From Soehngenia longivitae (GTDB taxonomy: Bacteria > Bacillota > Clostridia > Tissierellales > Tissierellaceae), in NCBI RefSeq assembly GCF_004684055.1, contig NZ_SRIB01000008.1, positions 52,506 to 116,505 of the forward strand: a stretch of DNA of 64,000 nt, written 5' to 3'. Under the pieces are notes generated by a model. It was not told where the DNA came from. It made no database searches and saw only the letters and a list, made by a program, of their open reading frames with translations. The translations under genes were made by a program, and so were the position numbers. Shown in pieces: positions 34,229 to 44,647 of this stretch (position 1 is the stretch's first letter; the number at the start of each line of letters is the position of its first letter).

Positions 34229-37200
34229 TAAGGGAATATCTTTTCTTTTAGCTTTTATCATGGTTTTTAGTATGGGGTTTTCAAGTTTCGCAGATGATGC
34301 AAACTATATAGAAACTAATGAAGAAGTGTTAATAGAAGAAGAAATTCCATATTCAGAAGAAGTTATTGAAACAACAGAAGAAAAGGTGCCTATAATCGCT
34401 GAACCGATTTTAGATGATAACCTTGGAACACAGAAAGATGAAACTAAATTTAAAAATTTAGAAGTAAATCATTTAGATGCCTTTACGGGAGAAATGATTT
34501 CAAAAGACGTTTTTGACTTAGAGGTCGGTAAAGAAGTAGATCCAGTGAACTATATTTTAGAGAATTTAGGAGATAAATTTATTAAGAGTAGTTCACCAAA
34601 ATTCATTATGGCTGAAGACAGTAGTTTTAATTTGTATTACGAAAGTGATGCAGCTATTGGAGATAATCCAGATAATTTAACAATGGAACAAATATTAGAA
34701 GGCGAGCCTATATCTACAAGTTTTTTAGATAAAAGTATAAATATGAGGAGCTTTTCTAGTCCTTCTAAGGTAGTCTCTTCTAATAGTAATGAATGGCCAA
34801 ATCCAGGAGCTATAAATCTTTCAAAAGCAGCTTCGCCTGTTCAAGGTTCGAGTAATCTTTGGGAGATAAGTTTATCAATTGAAGGAAAAAATTTATTGAC
34901 AACAAGTGATACTGTTTTAGTGCTCGATATATCAGGAAGCATGAAAGATGGTAATAAGCTACAGAATATGAAAAGCGCTGCTAATGAATTTATCGATAAA
35001 CTATTATTACCAGATGGGGTTAATAGGGTAGCTATTGTAGCATATAGTGGTGCAGCTAACCAACTATCAGGGTTTGTTGATTATACGAGTAAATCAACAC
35101 TAAACAGTTTAATAAATTCGTTAAGTGCAGATGGTGGAACAAATATTCAGGCAGGAATTCATTTAGCACAAAATTTACTAGACGCTTCACAAGCAACAAA
35201 CAAGGTAATGGTTTTACTAAGTGACGGTCAACCAACATATAGCTATAAGGTAACTGAGGCAACAGGAATAACACTTGAGGATCATTGGTGGTTTTGGACT
35301 CCAGATGTAATTTTAAATGATCCTCAAATAGTAGCAGTAGATTATTCTGATCGAGTAGGAAATGGCTCATCTTTTCTAATTGGCGAAAGTGATAGTTACC
35401 AAGTTCCTTGTACTATTCCTGGGCATGATCATGGGCCATTTGATAGTGGTTTTCCAAGTAATCATGGAATCCCAACTATATTTGAGGCAAACTTAGCGAA
35501 AAGTAAAGGAACTCAAATATATTCAATTGCTTTTAATGCTGATCCTAATGGACAAAGTGTATTAAATAGTAGTCAAAATGCTGGATATTATCAACTTAAT
35601 TCAAGTGATTTAAGTCCTTTGAATGCAGTATTTAGTGAAATTAGTGGGAAAATTTCATATGCTGCAAAAGATGGAGTGGTAGTTGACCCTATGGGTGATA
35701 TGTTTGATTTAGCTAGTTCTCAAACAGAAATAGTTGTTAGCCAAGGTAGCGTAGAAATTCAAGGGAACACTATAATTTGGAATACTGGGAATATTGCAGA
35801 AGGAAACCCAGCGACCATGAAATATATCGTTCGCATTAAATCAGGGGCAGACGAAGATATTTTATATCCAACGAATAAAGAAACTGTATTTTCATACACT
35901 GATTCTAATGGGAATGAAATGACGAGTAATTTTCCAATCCCTAAGGTAGCAATTGGTGGCGGAAAAATAATTTTAATAGGTTACGAAGTTAATGAAAATG
36001 GCGAGCCTATTAATAGTGAAGGAGTAGTTGTAGAAAGACCTGACTTAGCAAATGAGCTTTACAATAGGAGTTACGCTGATACTCCATTAGGTTATAATCA
36101 AACTTATACTGTAACTCCAGACTATATAGATGGATATCAATACCAAAAATATTATTGGAATGAAACCCAAGGGACAGAAGATAGCTTAGATATATTATTG
36201 CAATCAAATAACCCAACAGAAACTGTTTATTTTGGATATAGTAAAATAAAAACAGTAACTGTAACTTTTAATGAAAATTACCCAGGGGTAAATGAATATA
36301 CCAGAACTTTAAATAAAGGAAGTTCCCTTGGAACAAATATGCCTCCTGACCCTAAAAGAATTGGATATACATTTGTTGGATGGAATACTAATTCAAATGG
36401 TACAGGGAGCACATTTAAAAGTGATACTCCTGTAAATCAAGATATTACTGTATATGCTCAGTGGGAAGAGAATATAGTTCCATCACTAGAAATAACAGAC
36501 TACACTGGAATATATGACGGAGAAAACCACAGCATAGAAGTAAAGGGTTTAGTAGACGGAGATAAAGTATACTACAGTGAAGACGGAAATACTTGGCAAG
36601 AAGGAAATCCAAGCTACACTAATGCAGGAGAACACAAAGTATATGTAAAAGTAGAGAATCCAAACTATGAGGATAGGGAAGGATTTGGCACAGTAAAAAT
36701 AACACCAAGAGACATAAGTATACAATCACAAAGCGCAAATAAAGTATATGATGGAACACCATTAACCAAGAATGAATTTACAATAATCAATGGTGAACTT
36801 GTTGAAGGAGAAGAAATTACAGTTGTCATAACAGGATCACAAACAAGTGTAGGCTCAAGTAAAAACACAATAGACAGTATTAGTATAAAATCTGGAGATA
36901 CAGATGTTACAGAAAACTACAATATTACAAAAGTAGAAGGAACATTGACAGTAACACAACCGTATTATCCACCATATATACCACCTGAAGAAGAAATAGA
37001 TGAAGAAGTACCAACTGATCTCCCTGAATTGACAGATGAGCATATAGCATATATTCAAGGATATCCAGATAATACTATAAGACCGCTAGCATTTATTACG
37101 AGAGAAGAAGTCGCAACTGTTTTCTATAGACTCTTAGATCCAGAGTACAGAAGCATGGTATTTTCGACAGAGCAAAATTTCTTAGACGTAAAAGCAACTA

Positions 37201-37679
37201 GATGGTCGAATAAACACATCGCAACACTAGTAAATGCAGGGGTAATATTAGGATATGAAGATGGTACTTTCAAACCAGAGAAATATATCACCAGAGCTGA
37301 GCTAGCAGTAATTGCATCAAGATTTGACAATTTAAGTCCATTTGAATCAGATAAATTTAGTGATATCAAAGGCCATTGGGCAAATAAGTATATCAATTCT
37401 GCAGCTGAAAAAGGATGGGTTAACGGATATGAGGATGGTACTTTCAAACCAGACAATTATATTTCAAGAGCGGAATTTGTCACATTAGTCAATCAAGTTT
37501 TGAATAGAAGAGTTTCTAAAGAAAATATTCTTGAGGATGCTAGACAATTCCCTGACTTAATAGAAGGCAAATGGTACTATGAAGCAATGCAAGAAGCAAT
37601 AAATAGTCATGAATTTGAATGGTTAGAAGATGACACAGAGAAATGGACAAAAATTTATTACCCAGATTTGGACATGTAA
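34212..37679 (+). CDS. SLH-anchored surface protein with VWA domain
   Basis: A 1155-residue secreted protein with an N-terminal signal peptide (ISFLLAFIMVFSMGFSSFA). A von Willebrand factor A domain begins near residue 233 (TVLVLDISGSMKDGNK, intact DxSxS metal site). An InlB/Listeria-Bacteroides-type repeat lies at about 680-750 (GYTFVGWNTNSNGTG; VYAQWE), MBG/YDG-like Ig folds at about 755-915 (ANKVYDGTPLTKNEF), a Pro-rich linker, then three SLH domains from about 940 (GYEDGTFKPEKYITRAELA). It is probably a surface adhesin, controlled by c-di-GMP through the upstream riboswitch. Confidence 0.93.
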   Translation: MKRTLNKGISFLLAFIMVFSMGFSSFADDANYIETNEEVLIEEEIPYSEEVIETTEEKVPIIAEPILDDNLGTQKDETKFKNLEVNHLDAFTGEMISKDVFDLEVGKEVDPVNYILENLGDKFIKSSSPKFIMAEDSSFNLYYESDAAIGDNPDNLTMEQILEGEPISTSFLDKSINMRSFSSPSKVVSSNSNEWPNPGAINLSKAASPVQGSSNLWEISLSIEGKNLLTTSDTVLVLDISGSMKDGNKLQNMKSAANEFIDKLLLPDGVNRVAIVAYSGAANQLSGFVDYTSKSTLNSLINSLSADGGTNIQAGIHLAQNLLDASQATNKVMVLLSDGQPTYSYKVTEATGITLEDHWWFWTPDVILNDPQIVAVDYSDRVGNGSSFLIGESDSYQVPCTIPGHDHGPFDSGFPSNHGIPTIFEANLAKSKGTQIYSIAFNADPNGQSVLNSSQNAGYYQLNSSDLSPLNAVFSEISGKISYAAKDGVVVDPMGDMFDLASSQTEIVVSQGSVEIQGNTIIWNTGNIAEGNPATMKYIVRIKSGADEDILYPTNKETVFSYTDSNGNEMTSNFPIPKVAIGGGKIILIGYEVNENGEPINSEGVVVERPDLANELYNRSYADTPLGYNQTYTVTPDYIDGYQYQKYYWNETQGTEDSLDILLQSNNPTETVYFGYSKIKTVTVTFNENYPGVNEYTRTLNKGSSLGTNMPPDPKRIGYTFVGWNTNSNGTGSTFKSDTPVNQDITVYAQWEENIVPSLEITDYTGIYDGENHSIEVKGLVDGDKVYYSEDGNTWQEGNPSYTNAGEHKVYVKVENPNYEDREGFGTVKITPRDISIQSQSANKVYDGTPLTKNEFTIINGELVEGEEITVVITGSQTSVGSSKNTIDSISIKSGDTDVTENYNITKVEGTLTVTQPYYPPYIPPEEEIDEEVPTDLPELTDEHIAYIQGYPDNTIRPLAFITREEVATVFYRLLDPEYRSMVFSTEQNFLDVKATRWSNKHIATLVNAGVILGYEDGTFKPEKYITRAELAVIASRFDNLSPFESDKFSDIKGHWANKYINSAAEKGWVNGYEDGTFKPDNYISRAEFVTLVNQVLNRRVSKENILEDARQFPDLIEGKWYYEAMQEAINSHEFEWLEDDTEKWTKIYYPDLDM

Positions 37680-37689
37680 CCATTATAAT

Positions 37690-37715
37690 AAAAAGCCCTC
37701 AATTGAGGGCTTTTT
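37690..37715 (+). terminator. Terminator after the SLH protein
   Basis: AAAAAGCCCTC, loop AATT, GAGGGC and TTTTT. A perfect hairpin with A-tract and T-tract, usable on both strands. Confidence 0.93.
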
Positions 37716-37775
37716 ACCTGTCTTAGGGTTTATGAAATAAACACTACAATGGTTTACAATAATAGAAAAAATATT

Positions 37776-37803
37776 TTGCATAATGCTTTATAAATGGTAT
37801 AAT
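37776..37803 (+). promoter_or_regulatory. Promoter for secA
   Basis: TTGCAT at 37776-37781 and TATAAT at 37798-37803 with 16-base spacing, about 60 bases before the secA start. Confidence 0.65.
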
Positions 37804-37864
37804 ATAATGACGTTATAAAAAAGGATACAAATTGTAGTGTGATTTGAAAGGATGATGTAGACAA

Positions 37865-40618
37865 ATGAGTTTACTAAACAAAGTATTTGGGACATATAGT
37901 GAAAGAGAGCTTAAAAAAATAGATGGGGTAGTAGATGAGATAATTTCATTAGATGATGAAATATCAAGACTATCTGATGAAGAATTAAAGAATAAAACAG
38001 TTGAATTCAAAAATAGATTTGCAAATGGCGAAACTTTAGATCAATTGTTACCTGAAGCTTTTGCAGTTGTAAGAGAGGCATCACATAGAGTGCTTGCAAT
38101 GAAGCATTTTAAAGTTCAACTTTACGGAGGAGTAATACTCCATCAAGGCAGAATTGCGGAAATGAAAACTGGTGAAGGAAAAACTTTGGTCGCTACATTG
38201 CCTGCGTATTTAAATGCAATAGCAGGAAGAGGTGTTCATATAGTAACTGTCAATGATTATCTTGCTAAAAGAGATAGACAATGGATGGGGAAAATATATG
38301 AATTTTTAGGACTTTCCGTTGGATGCATAGTTCATGGATTAAACAACAAAGAAAGAAGAGAACAATACGCTTGTGACATAACTTATGGGACTAACAATGA
38401 GTTTGGATTTGACTATTTGAGAGATAATATGGTCATATATAAAGAAGAAATGGTACAAAGAGATCTTTTCTATGCCATTGTAGACGAAGTTGACTCTATA
38501 TTAATTGATGAAGCGAGAACTCCTCTGATCATATCAGGGGAAGGAGATAAGTCGACGTCTTTATATGAGATGGCAGATAAATTTGCACAAACATTAACTT
38601 TTAGATACCTTGATCCTAGCGAAGAAAAGCTTGATCCATTTAACAGAGAAATTAAAGAGGAAACTGTTGACTATATAGTTGACGAAAAAGCTAGAAGTAT
38701 TATGCTAACTGAGAATGGAACACGAAAGGCTGAGAAGTTTTTTGGTTTAGAAAATTTAGCTGATATAGAAAATATGGAGATAGCACACCATATTAATCAA
38801 GCCTTAAAGGCCAGAAGCCTTTTTAAAAGGGATATTGATTATGTAGTCAAAGATGAAGAAGTAATCATCGTAGATGAATTCACTGGGAGATTGATGTTTG
38901 GAAGAAGATATAGTGATGGATTGCATCAAGCAATTGAAGCAAAAGAAAAATTAAAAGTAAGATCTGAATCAAAGACTTTAGCAACCATAACATTCCAGAA
39001 TTATTTTAGAATGTATGAAAAATTAGCAGGTATGACAGGTACTGCAAAGACAGAAGAAGATGAATTTAGAGAAATATATAATATGGACGTAATTGAAATA
39101 CCAACTAATAAGCCTGTTATAAGAATTGATTACCCAGATGTTGTATACAAAAATGAAGAAGCTAAATTTAGATCTGTTGTAGAAGAAATAAAAGAAAGAC
39201 ATGCGACAGGACAACCTATATTAGTGGGAACTGTAACTATAGAAAAATCTGAACTTCTTTCAAAAATGTTAAAGAAGGAAGGAATAAAACACGAGGTATT
39301 GAATGCTAAGCAACATGAAAGAGAAGCAGAGATAATTGCTCAAGCTGGTAGATTAGGTTCAGTAACAATAGCAACTAATATGGCTGGTCGTGGTACCGAC
39401 ATAGTGCTAGGTGGAAATCCTGAGTATATGGCTAAACAAGATATGAAAAAAAAGGGATATGATGATGAAGTTATAGCATTGGTAGATAGTTTCTATGATA
39501 CCGATGATGAAAATATATTAGAAGCAAGAAAAGTATATCAGGAACTAGTGGATAAGTATGAAGAAATAACTAGAAAAGAACACGAGAAAGTAGTAGAAGC
39601 AGGAGGACTTCATATAATTGGCACTGAGAGACATGAATCAAGGCGTATAGACAACCAATTAAGAGGTAGATCAGGTCGTCAAGGAGATCCAGGTAGTTCA
39701 AGATTTTATATATCTCTTGAAGATGATTTAATGAGATTATTTGCAGGAGACAGAATAAAAGGCTTGATGGAGAGTGCAAATATGCCTGATGACGAACCAT
39801 TAGAGCATAGTTTGTTGACTAGGACTATAGAAAATGCACAGAAAAAAGTAGAAGGTAACAACTTTTCAATAAGAAAACATGTTCTTAAATATGATGATGT
39901 AATGAATAAGCAAAGAGAGATAATTTATAAAGAAAGAAGAAGAGTTTTAGAGGGAGAAAATTTAAAAGACCATATATTAGAAATGGTTAAAAATTTAGTA
40001 GAGTCTAATGTGGAAATTTACACAAGACAAGCTAAATATCCTGAAGAATGGGATCTAGATGGCTTGGAGATATTTTTAGAAAAGACATTTGGAATGAGAA
40101 AGGGAGTTTTGTCTAAACTCGATATTGAAAGCTTAACAAAGGAGAAATTGGTAGATTATATTTTAGACAAAGCAAATGAAATTTATTCTTTGAAAGAGCA
40201 AGAATTTGGTGAAGAGACATTCAGAGAAATCGAAAGAATAGTTTTGCTCCAAGTTGTAGATACTAAATGGATGGATCATATAGATGCTATGGATCAGCTT
40301 AAACAAGGTATAGGATTAAGATCCATGGGACAGGAAGACCCAGTAAGAGCTTATCAAATAGAAGGGTTTGACATGTTTGAGGAAATGACAACTAGCATTT
40401 GGGAAGACACAGTGCAATTCTTATTCCATGCCGCAAAGTCAAAACCAGTTGAAAGAAAAAGAGTTGCTAATCCATTAGAAATTGGAAATTCAGAAGGCGC
40501 TAAAAAACCTGTAGTAAATAAAACGAAGAAAGTGGGCAGAAACGATCCATGCCCATGCGGAAGCGGTAAAAAATATAAAAAATGTTGTGGTGCTCCTGAT
40601 AAAGAAAATGCAATATAA
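37865..40618 (+). CDS. secA: Preprotein translocase ATPase SecA
   Basis: Motor of the Sec pathway. At 917 residues it is full length. Walker [19 protein letters not shown] near 100-108, [19 protein letters not shown], the GTATKTEEDEF-like [12 protein letters not shown], and [23 protein letters not shown] are present. The C-terminus keeps the zinc-binding tail [17 protein letters not shown] that binds SecB or lipids. prfB follows after 15 bases, a pairing common in Bacillota. Its own promoter lies upstream. Confidence 0.98.
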   Translation: MSLLNKVFGTYSERELKKIDGVVDEIISLDDEISRLSDEELKNKTVEFKNRFANGETLDQLLPEAFAVVREASHRVLAMKHFKVQLYGGVILHQGRIAEMKTGEGKTLVATLPAYLNAIAGRGVHIVTVNDYLAKRDRQWMGKIYEFLGLSVGCIVHGLNNKERREQYACDITYGTNNEFGFDYLRDNMVIYKEEMVQRDLFYAIVDEVDSILIDEARTPLIISGEGDKSTSLYEMADKFAQTLTFRYLDPSEEKLDPFNREIKEETVDYIVDEKARSIMLTENGTRKAEKFFGLENLADIENMEIAHHINQALKARSLFKRDIDYVVKDEEVIIVDEFTGRLMFGRRYSDGLHQAIEAKEKLKVRSESKTLATITFQNYFRMYEKLAGMTGTAKTEEDEFREIYNMDVIEIPTNKPVIRIDYPDVVYKNEEAKFRSVVEEIKERHATGQPILVGTVTIEKSELLSKMLKKEGIKHEVLNAKQHEREAEIIAQAGRLGSVTIATNMAGRGTDIVLGGNPEYMAKQDMKKKGYDDEVIALVDSFYDTDDENILEARKVYQELVDKYEEITRKEHEKVVEAGGLHIIGTERHESRRIDNQLRGRSGRQGDPGSSRFYISLEDDLMRLFAGDRIKGLMESANMPDDEPLEHSLLTRTIENAQKKVEGNNFSIRKHVLKYDDVMNKQREIIYKERRRVLEGENLKDHILEMVKNLVESNVEIYTRQAKYPEEWDLDGLEIFLEKTFGMRKGVLSKLDIESLTKEKLVDYILDKANEIYSLKEQEFGEETFREIERIVLLQVVDTKWMDHIDAMDQLKQGIGLRSMGQEDPVRAYQIEGFDMFEEMTTSIWEDTVQFLFHAAKSKPVERKRVANPLEIGNSEGAKKPVVNKTKKVGRNDPCPCGSGKKYKKCCGAPDKENAI

Positions 40619-40633
40619 CGAAAGGGTGATAGT

Positions 40634-41738
40634 GTGGATTTATATTTAGACAAAGAAAGATTATCTAATTGTTTAAATACAATGATTGAGTTGGGTGTTT
40701 CACTTTGACTTACCAACTAAAAGAAAGTCTGTAGAAGAACTTGAAAAAAGCACCTATGATGAAAACTTTTGGAAAGATCAAAAAAATGCTCAAAATACGA
40801 TGCAAAAAATTAAAAATTTAAAAGAGCAAATTGAAACTTACGAAAGACTAAATAACAAAGTTGAAGAACTCGATTTTTTATACCAATTGATGCTTGAAGA
40901 AGATGATTATACAGACTATGAGACAGTAGAAAAAACACTTGCGGAAATTGAAAAAGAAGTTGATGAGTTTAAAATATCCACATTATTAAGTGGAGAGTAT
41001 GATGAAAATAATGCCATATTATCCATTCATGCAGGCGCAGGAGGACTAGAGGCACAAGATTGGGCTGAAATGCTACTTCGAATGTATAGAAGATGGGCAG
41101 AAGACAAGGGATATAATGTAGAAACTTTAGATTTGTTACAAGCTCCAGAAGCCGGCATTAAATCTGTGACTTTGTTGATTTCAGGATACAATGCATACGG
41201 ATATTTAAAAGGTGAAAAAGGTGTGCATAGGCTTGTGAGAATTTCTCCATTTGACGCTTCTGGTAAAAGGCATACTTCTTTTGCCAGTGTAGATGTTTTT
41301 CCTGAGCTTAAAGAAGAAGAAGAAATTGAGATAAATGAGAAGGATTTAAAAATTGACACATATAGGTCAACTGGAGCAGGGGGGCAACATGTTAACACTA
41401 CAGATTCTGCTGTTAGGATTACTCATATCCCTACGGGAATAGTTGTCCAATGCCAATCTGAGAGGAGCCAGTATTCTAACAAAGAAACTGCTATGAAAAT
41501 GCTCAAAGCCAAATTGATACAGCTAAAAGAAGAAGAGAACAAGGAAAAAGTAGAAGATTTACAAGGCTCTTATTCTCAAATAGCTTGGGGTTCACAAATT
41601 CGCTCATATGTTTTTCATCCTTACAGTATGGTAAAAGACCATAGAACCCAAGCAGAGGTTGGCGATGTCTACAGGGTAATGGATGGCGACTTAGACTATT
41701 TTATAAATGAATATTTAAAATACAAAGCTCTTCAATAG
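40634..41738 (+). CDS. prfB: Peptide chain release factor 2 with programmed +1 frameshift
   Basis: RF2 ends translation at TAA and TGA. A first frame opens at GTG 40634 (AAAGGGTGAT upstream) and stops at TGA 40706-40708 after 24 codons. The slip site CTT TGA C (40703-40709) shifts into the +1 frame, giving ...ELGVSL then DLPTKRKS. The GGGTG just upstream may act as the internal Shine-Dalgarno. Later motifs SPFDASGKRH and TGAGGQHVN (peptide release) are intact. The product feeds back on its own readthrough. It is co-transcribed with secA. Confidence 0.95.
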
Positions 41739-41747
41739 AAGAGCTTT
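41724..41747 (+). terminator. Weak hairpin at the prfB 3' end
   Basis: AAAGCTCTTC, loop AATA, GAAGAGCTTT. It includes the prfB stop codon and lacks a good T-run (TAATTAAG follows), so it may only attenuate readthrough into tex, which starts 22 bases later. Confidence 0.5.
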
Positions 41748-41768
41748 AATTAAGTTTAGGAGGGAAAT

Positions 41769-43883
41769 ATGGATATAATTAAAGAAATTGCAAGAAGTTT
41801 AGGACTAAAAGAAAAGCACGTAGAAAATGCAGTTAAATTACTAGACGAAGGGAATACTATACCGTTTATTGCAAGATACAGGAAAGAACTAACTGGAGAA
41901 ATGACAGACATAAAATTAAGAGAGCTAGACGAGAAACTTACATATTTGAGAAATCTTGAAAAGAGAAAAGAAGACGTAATTAGGTTAATTGAGGAACAAG
42001 GTAAAATAACAGATGATCTGAGAAAAGAGATAGAAATGGCTGAGAGCCTTCAAAGAGTAGAAGACCTTTACAGGCCATTTAGACCAAAGAGAAGAACTAA
42101 AGCTACAATTGCAAGAGAAAAAGGCTTGGGTGAACTAGCAGAAACAATTAAGCTTAACAAATTAAAAGATGATGAACTATTAAAATTTGCGACAAGTTTT
42201 TTAAATAAAGAAAATGATATAAATAGCATAGATGAAGCATTTGCTGGAGCTAAAGACATAATAGCAGAAGACATCTCAGATGATGCTAACTTGAGAAGAA
42301 AAATCAAAGACTCTCTTTATAAACATGGAATTATTGTTACAAAAGCTATAGATGAAAATTTAGAATCGGTTTATGAAATGTATTATGACTATAAAGAGCC
42401 AATAAAAAGTGTTGCTAATCACAGAATATTAGCCATAAATAGAGGGGAAAATAAAAAAGCGTTAAAGGTAAGCTTAGAAACAGTTGACTTTGATTTAATA
42501 AAATTGATAAAAGATGAAATGATGACTGACAACAACAGTCTTTCTAATGATTTATTAGAACAGGCAATAGAAGATTCTTTTAAAAGACTTTTATTTCCGT
42601 CAATAGAAAGAGAAATCAGAAGTGAACTTACACAAAGAGCTGAAGAAGAAGCAATAAAAGTATTTTCACTTAATTTAGAGCCTCTACTCATGCAACCTCC
42701 AATAAAAGGTAAAGCGATATTGGCGATTGACCCTGGATTTAGAACAGGACTTAAAGTAGTAGTTTTAGATGAAACAGGAAAGCTTTTAACCCATACAAAT
42801 ATTTTTCCGGTAGAACCCCATAACAAAGTTGAAGAAAGTGAAAAAACATTATTAGAATTAGTAAGTAAATACAATGTTGAGATTATAGCAATTGGCAATG
42901 GGACTGCTTCACGAGAAACTGAGAGCTTTGTTGTAGACTTTATCAAAAAATATAATCAAAATCAGCTAAGCTATATAATAGTTAGTGAAGCTGGAGCTTC
43001 AATATACTCAGTGTCGGAAATTGGGCAAAAAGAATTTCCAGATAAAGATGTCACAGTTAGAGGTGCTGTCTCAATAGGCAGGAGGGTATTGGATCCACTA
43101 GCCGAATTAGTAAAAATAGAGCCAAAACACATAGGAGTAGGACAGTATCAACATGATTTAAATCAAAAGAGATTAGATGAAGTATTATCAAATGTAGTTG
43201 AAGACTGTGTAAATAGGGTAGGAGTTAATTTAAATACAGCAAGCATATCGCTATTAAAGTACGTATCGGGGATAAACTCTAAATTAGCAGAGAACATAAT
43301 AGCATATAGAGAAGAAAATGGAAAATTCACTTCTCGAGATGAACTATTGAGAGTTAAAGGAATGGGTGAAAAATCATTTAAACAGTGTGCAGGTTTTTTA
43401 AGAATACCTGAAAGTAAAAATATTTTAGATAACACGAGTGTACATCCTGAAAGTTATGATATTGCAAATAAATTAATCAAATTAGATTATAGATTAAAAG
43501 ATGTAGATGAACTATCAAAAGAATTGAACATAGGTAAACCAACATTAATTGATATAATTAGAGAACTTGAAAAACCTGGTAGAGATTTAAGAGAAGACAG
43601 ACCAAAACCTATTTTAAGAAGTGATGTTTTAAAAATCGAAGATTTGGAAATAGGAATGGAACTTTTGGGTACTGTGAGAAACGTAGTAGATTTTGGAGCA
43701 TTTATTGACATTGGTGTAAAAGAAGATGGATTGGTTCATATATCAGAGATATCGGAAAAATACATTAAGCATCCTAAAGAAGTTTTAAAAGTAGGAGATA
43801 TTGTTAAAGTAAGAATATTAAATATCGACTACAATAAAGGGAGAATATCTCTTAGCATGAAAGGAATAAGCCAAGCTAATTAG
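41769..43883 (+). CDS. tex: Tex-family RNA-binding transcription accessory protein
   Basis: The 704 residues match Tex/YqgF-related proteins throughout: N-terminal NTIPFIARYRKELTGEMTDIKLRELDE, YRPFRPKRRTKATIAREKGLGELA, the YqgF-like domain AILAIDPGFRTGLKVVVLDETGK, a helix-hairpin-helix region (LLRVKGMGEKSFKQCAGFLRI) and a C-terminal S1 domain at about 625-700 (GMELLGTVRNVVDFGAFIDIGVKEDGLVHISEIS). It is a cytoplasmic RNA-binding factor linked to transcription. A strong ribosome site TTTAGGAGGG precedes it. Confidence 0.96.
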   Translation: MDIIKEIARSLGLKEKHVENAVKLLDEGNTIPFIARYRKELTGEMTDIKLRELDEKLTYLRNLEKRKEDVIRLIEEQGKITDDLRKEIEMAESLQRVEDLYRPFRPKRRTKATIAREKGLGELAETIKLNKLKDDELLKFATSFLNKENDINSIDEAFAGAKDIIAEDISDDANLRRKIKDSLYKHGIIVTKAIDENLESVYEMYYDYKEPIKSVANHRILAINRGENKKALKVSLETVDFDLIKLIKDEMMTDNNSLSNDLLEQAIEDSFKRLLFPSIEREIRSELTQRAEEEAIKVFSLNLEPLLMQPPIKGKAILAIDPGFRTGLKVVVLDETGKLLTHTNIFPVEPHNKVEESEKTLLELVSKYNVEIIAIGNGTASRETESFVVDFIKKYNQNQLSYIIVSEAGASIYSVSEIGQKEFPDKDVTVRGAVSIGRRVLDPLAELVKIEPKHIGVGQYQHDLNQKRLDEVLSNVVEDCVNRVGVNLNTASISLLKYVSGINSKLAENIIAYREENGKFTSRDELLRVKGMGEKSFKQCAGFLRIPESKNILDNTSVHPESYDIANKLIKLDYRLKDVDELSKELNIGKPTLIDIIRELEKPGRDLREDRPKPILRSDVLKIEDLEIGMELLGTVRNVVDFGAFIDIGVKEDGLVHISEISEKYIKHPKEVLKVGDIVKVRILNIDYNKGRISLSMKGISQAN

Positions 43884-43894
43884 CTTGGCTTATT
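43865..43894. terminator. Bidirectional terminator between tex and thioesterase
   Basis: A perfect 30-base palindrome: arms AATAAGCCAAGCT and AGCTTGGCTTATT with loop AATT. It covers both stop codons of two convergent genes. Confidence 0.85.
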
Positions 43895-44294
43895 CTGAAA
43901 ATCTTTTAAATGAGTTTTCCATCAACTTGTTTTTGTTCACTATTCTTCTAACATAATTTCCCTTACAAAATACTCCATGTGCATCCGAACCTGTATATTC
44001 TAAAGTCAATTCATTTCCGTTCACTTTAACAACCTTTGTACTCAATACAATTTCTTCACCTACTAATGTTGGATTTTCATGTGTTATATCAACATAAACA
44101 CCTATAGTTATGTAATCCTTAGGCAGCAGATCATCGAGCATTTCGCTAGAAGCCTCTATCATCATATGTATGATAGCTGGAGTAGAAACTAGAAAATAGA
44201 GCTCAGGTGAGCCTGCATTAGCACAAGAATCATTAGGAGATGTCAGCTTTTTAAAATTGAAAATCATACCTTCTTTTATATTGTGTTCTATCAT
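43890..44294 (-). CDS. Hotdog-fold thioesterase (FlK-like family)
   Basis: A small soluble protein of 134 residues. The pattern STPAIIHMMIEASSEMLDDLLPKDYITIGVYVDITHENPTLVGEEIVLSTKVVKVNGNELTLEYTGSDAHGVFCKGNYVRRIV fits the hotdog-fold thioesterases related to fluoroacetyl-CoA thioesterase FlK, with Thr in the active-site position and a catalytic-type Glu and His. The acyl-CoA substrate is unknown. The ribosome site is GAGGAGG. It is monocistronic and convergent with tex. Confidence 0.85.
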   Translation of the reverse strand: MIEHNIKEGMIFNFKKLTSPNDSCANAGSPELYFLVSTPAIIHMMIEASSEMLDDLLPKDYITIGVYVDITHENPTLVGEEIVLSTKVVKVNGNELTLEYTGSDAHGVFCKGNYVRRIVNKNKLMENSFKRFSE

Positions 44295-44548
44295 ATCTGA
44301 TCCTCCTCAATTTAAAGTTTATTTCTATAGCTTTTTATACCCAAATTAATACATAAAAATAATATACTATGATAATAGTGGTGAAATTGTTGAATCCATA
44401 TAGATTTTTTTAACTCAAGGTTAATCCCAATAAAATCAAAGATAATGTATAGAATAGATCTAACTTTTAATGTCAGGTCACAAATTTAAATTAGGGGTTA
44501 AAAAATACAATCAAATGTTGTATAATTATATTGCTTATTAAATTTAAT
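44295..44548 (+). promoter_or_regulatory. Intergenic region with promoter of tRNA-Thr
   Basis: No gene is visible in these 254 bases. TATAAT at 44521-44526 with TTAAAA at 44498-44503 and 17-base spacing is a good candidate for the tRNA promoter. The left side carries the minus-strand ribosome site and probable promoter of the thioesterase gene. I see no further structured RNA. Confidence 0.55.
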
Positions 44549-44623
44549 GCTGATGTGGCTCAGTGGTAGAGCAGTGCACTCGTAATGCACAGGTCGTCGG
44601 TTCAAATCCGACCATCAGCTCCA
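44549..44623 (+). tRNA. tRNA-Thr, anticodon CGT
   Basis: Folds as a full cloverleaf: acceptor GCTGATG with CATCAGC, D arm GGCTCAGTGGTAGAGC, anticodon stem GTGCA/TGCAC with loop CTCGTAA (anticodon CGT at 44581-44583, reads ACG), T arm GTCGGTTCAAATCCGAC, discriminator T and encoded CCA. It lies alone, 24 bases upstream of the Mrp gene. Confidence 0.97.
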
Positions 44624-44647
44624 TTATATGTAAAGAGGAGAATATAA

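Noticed and set aside
34841..37679. CRISPR-like or tandem repeats in the surface-protein gene
   Set aside because: The only notable DNA repeats (near 37251 and 37430) are two SLH-domain copies encoding GYEDGTFKP, that is, protein-domain duplication.
40686..40708. TTG start for prfB at 40686
   Set aside because: It would discard the conserved 24-codon leader and the CTT TGA C slip site; the frameshift explanation accounts for both frames.
42419..42946. 175-codon minus-strand frame inside tex
   Set aside because: Antisense shadow of a conserved coding region with no initiation signals.
44295..44548. Structured RNA or T-box in the gap before tRNA-Thr
   Set aside because: No conserved T-box, riboswitch or hairpin pattern was found, only promoters.
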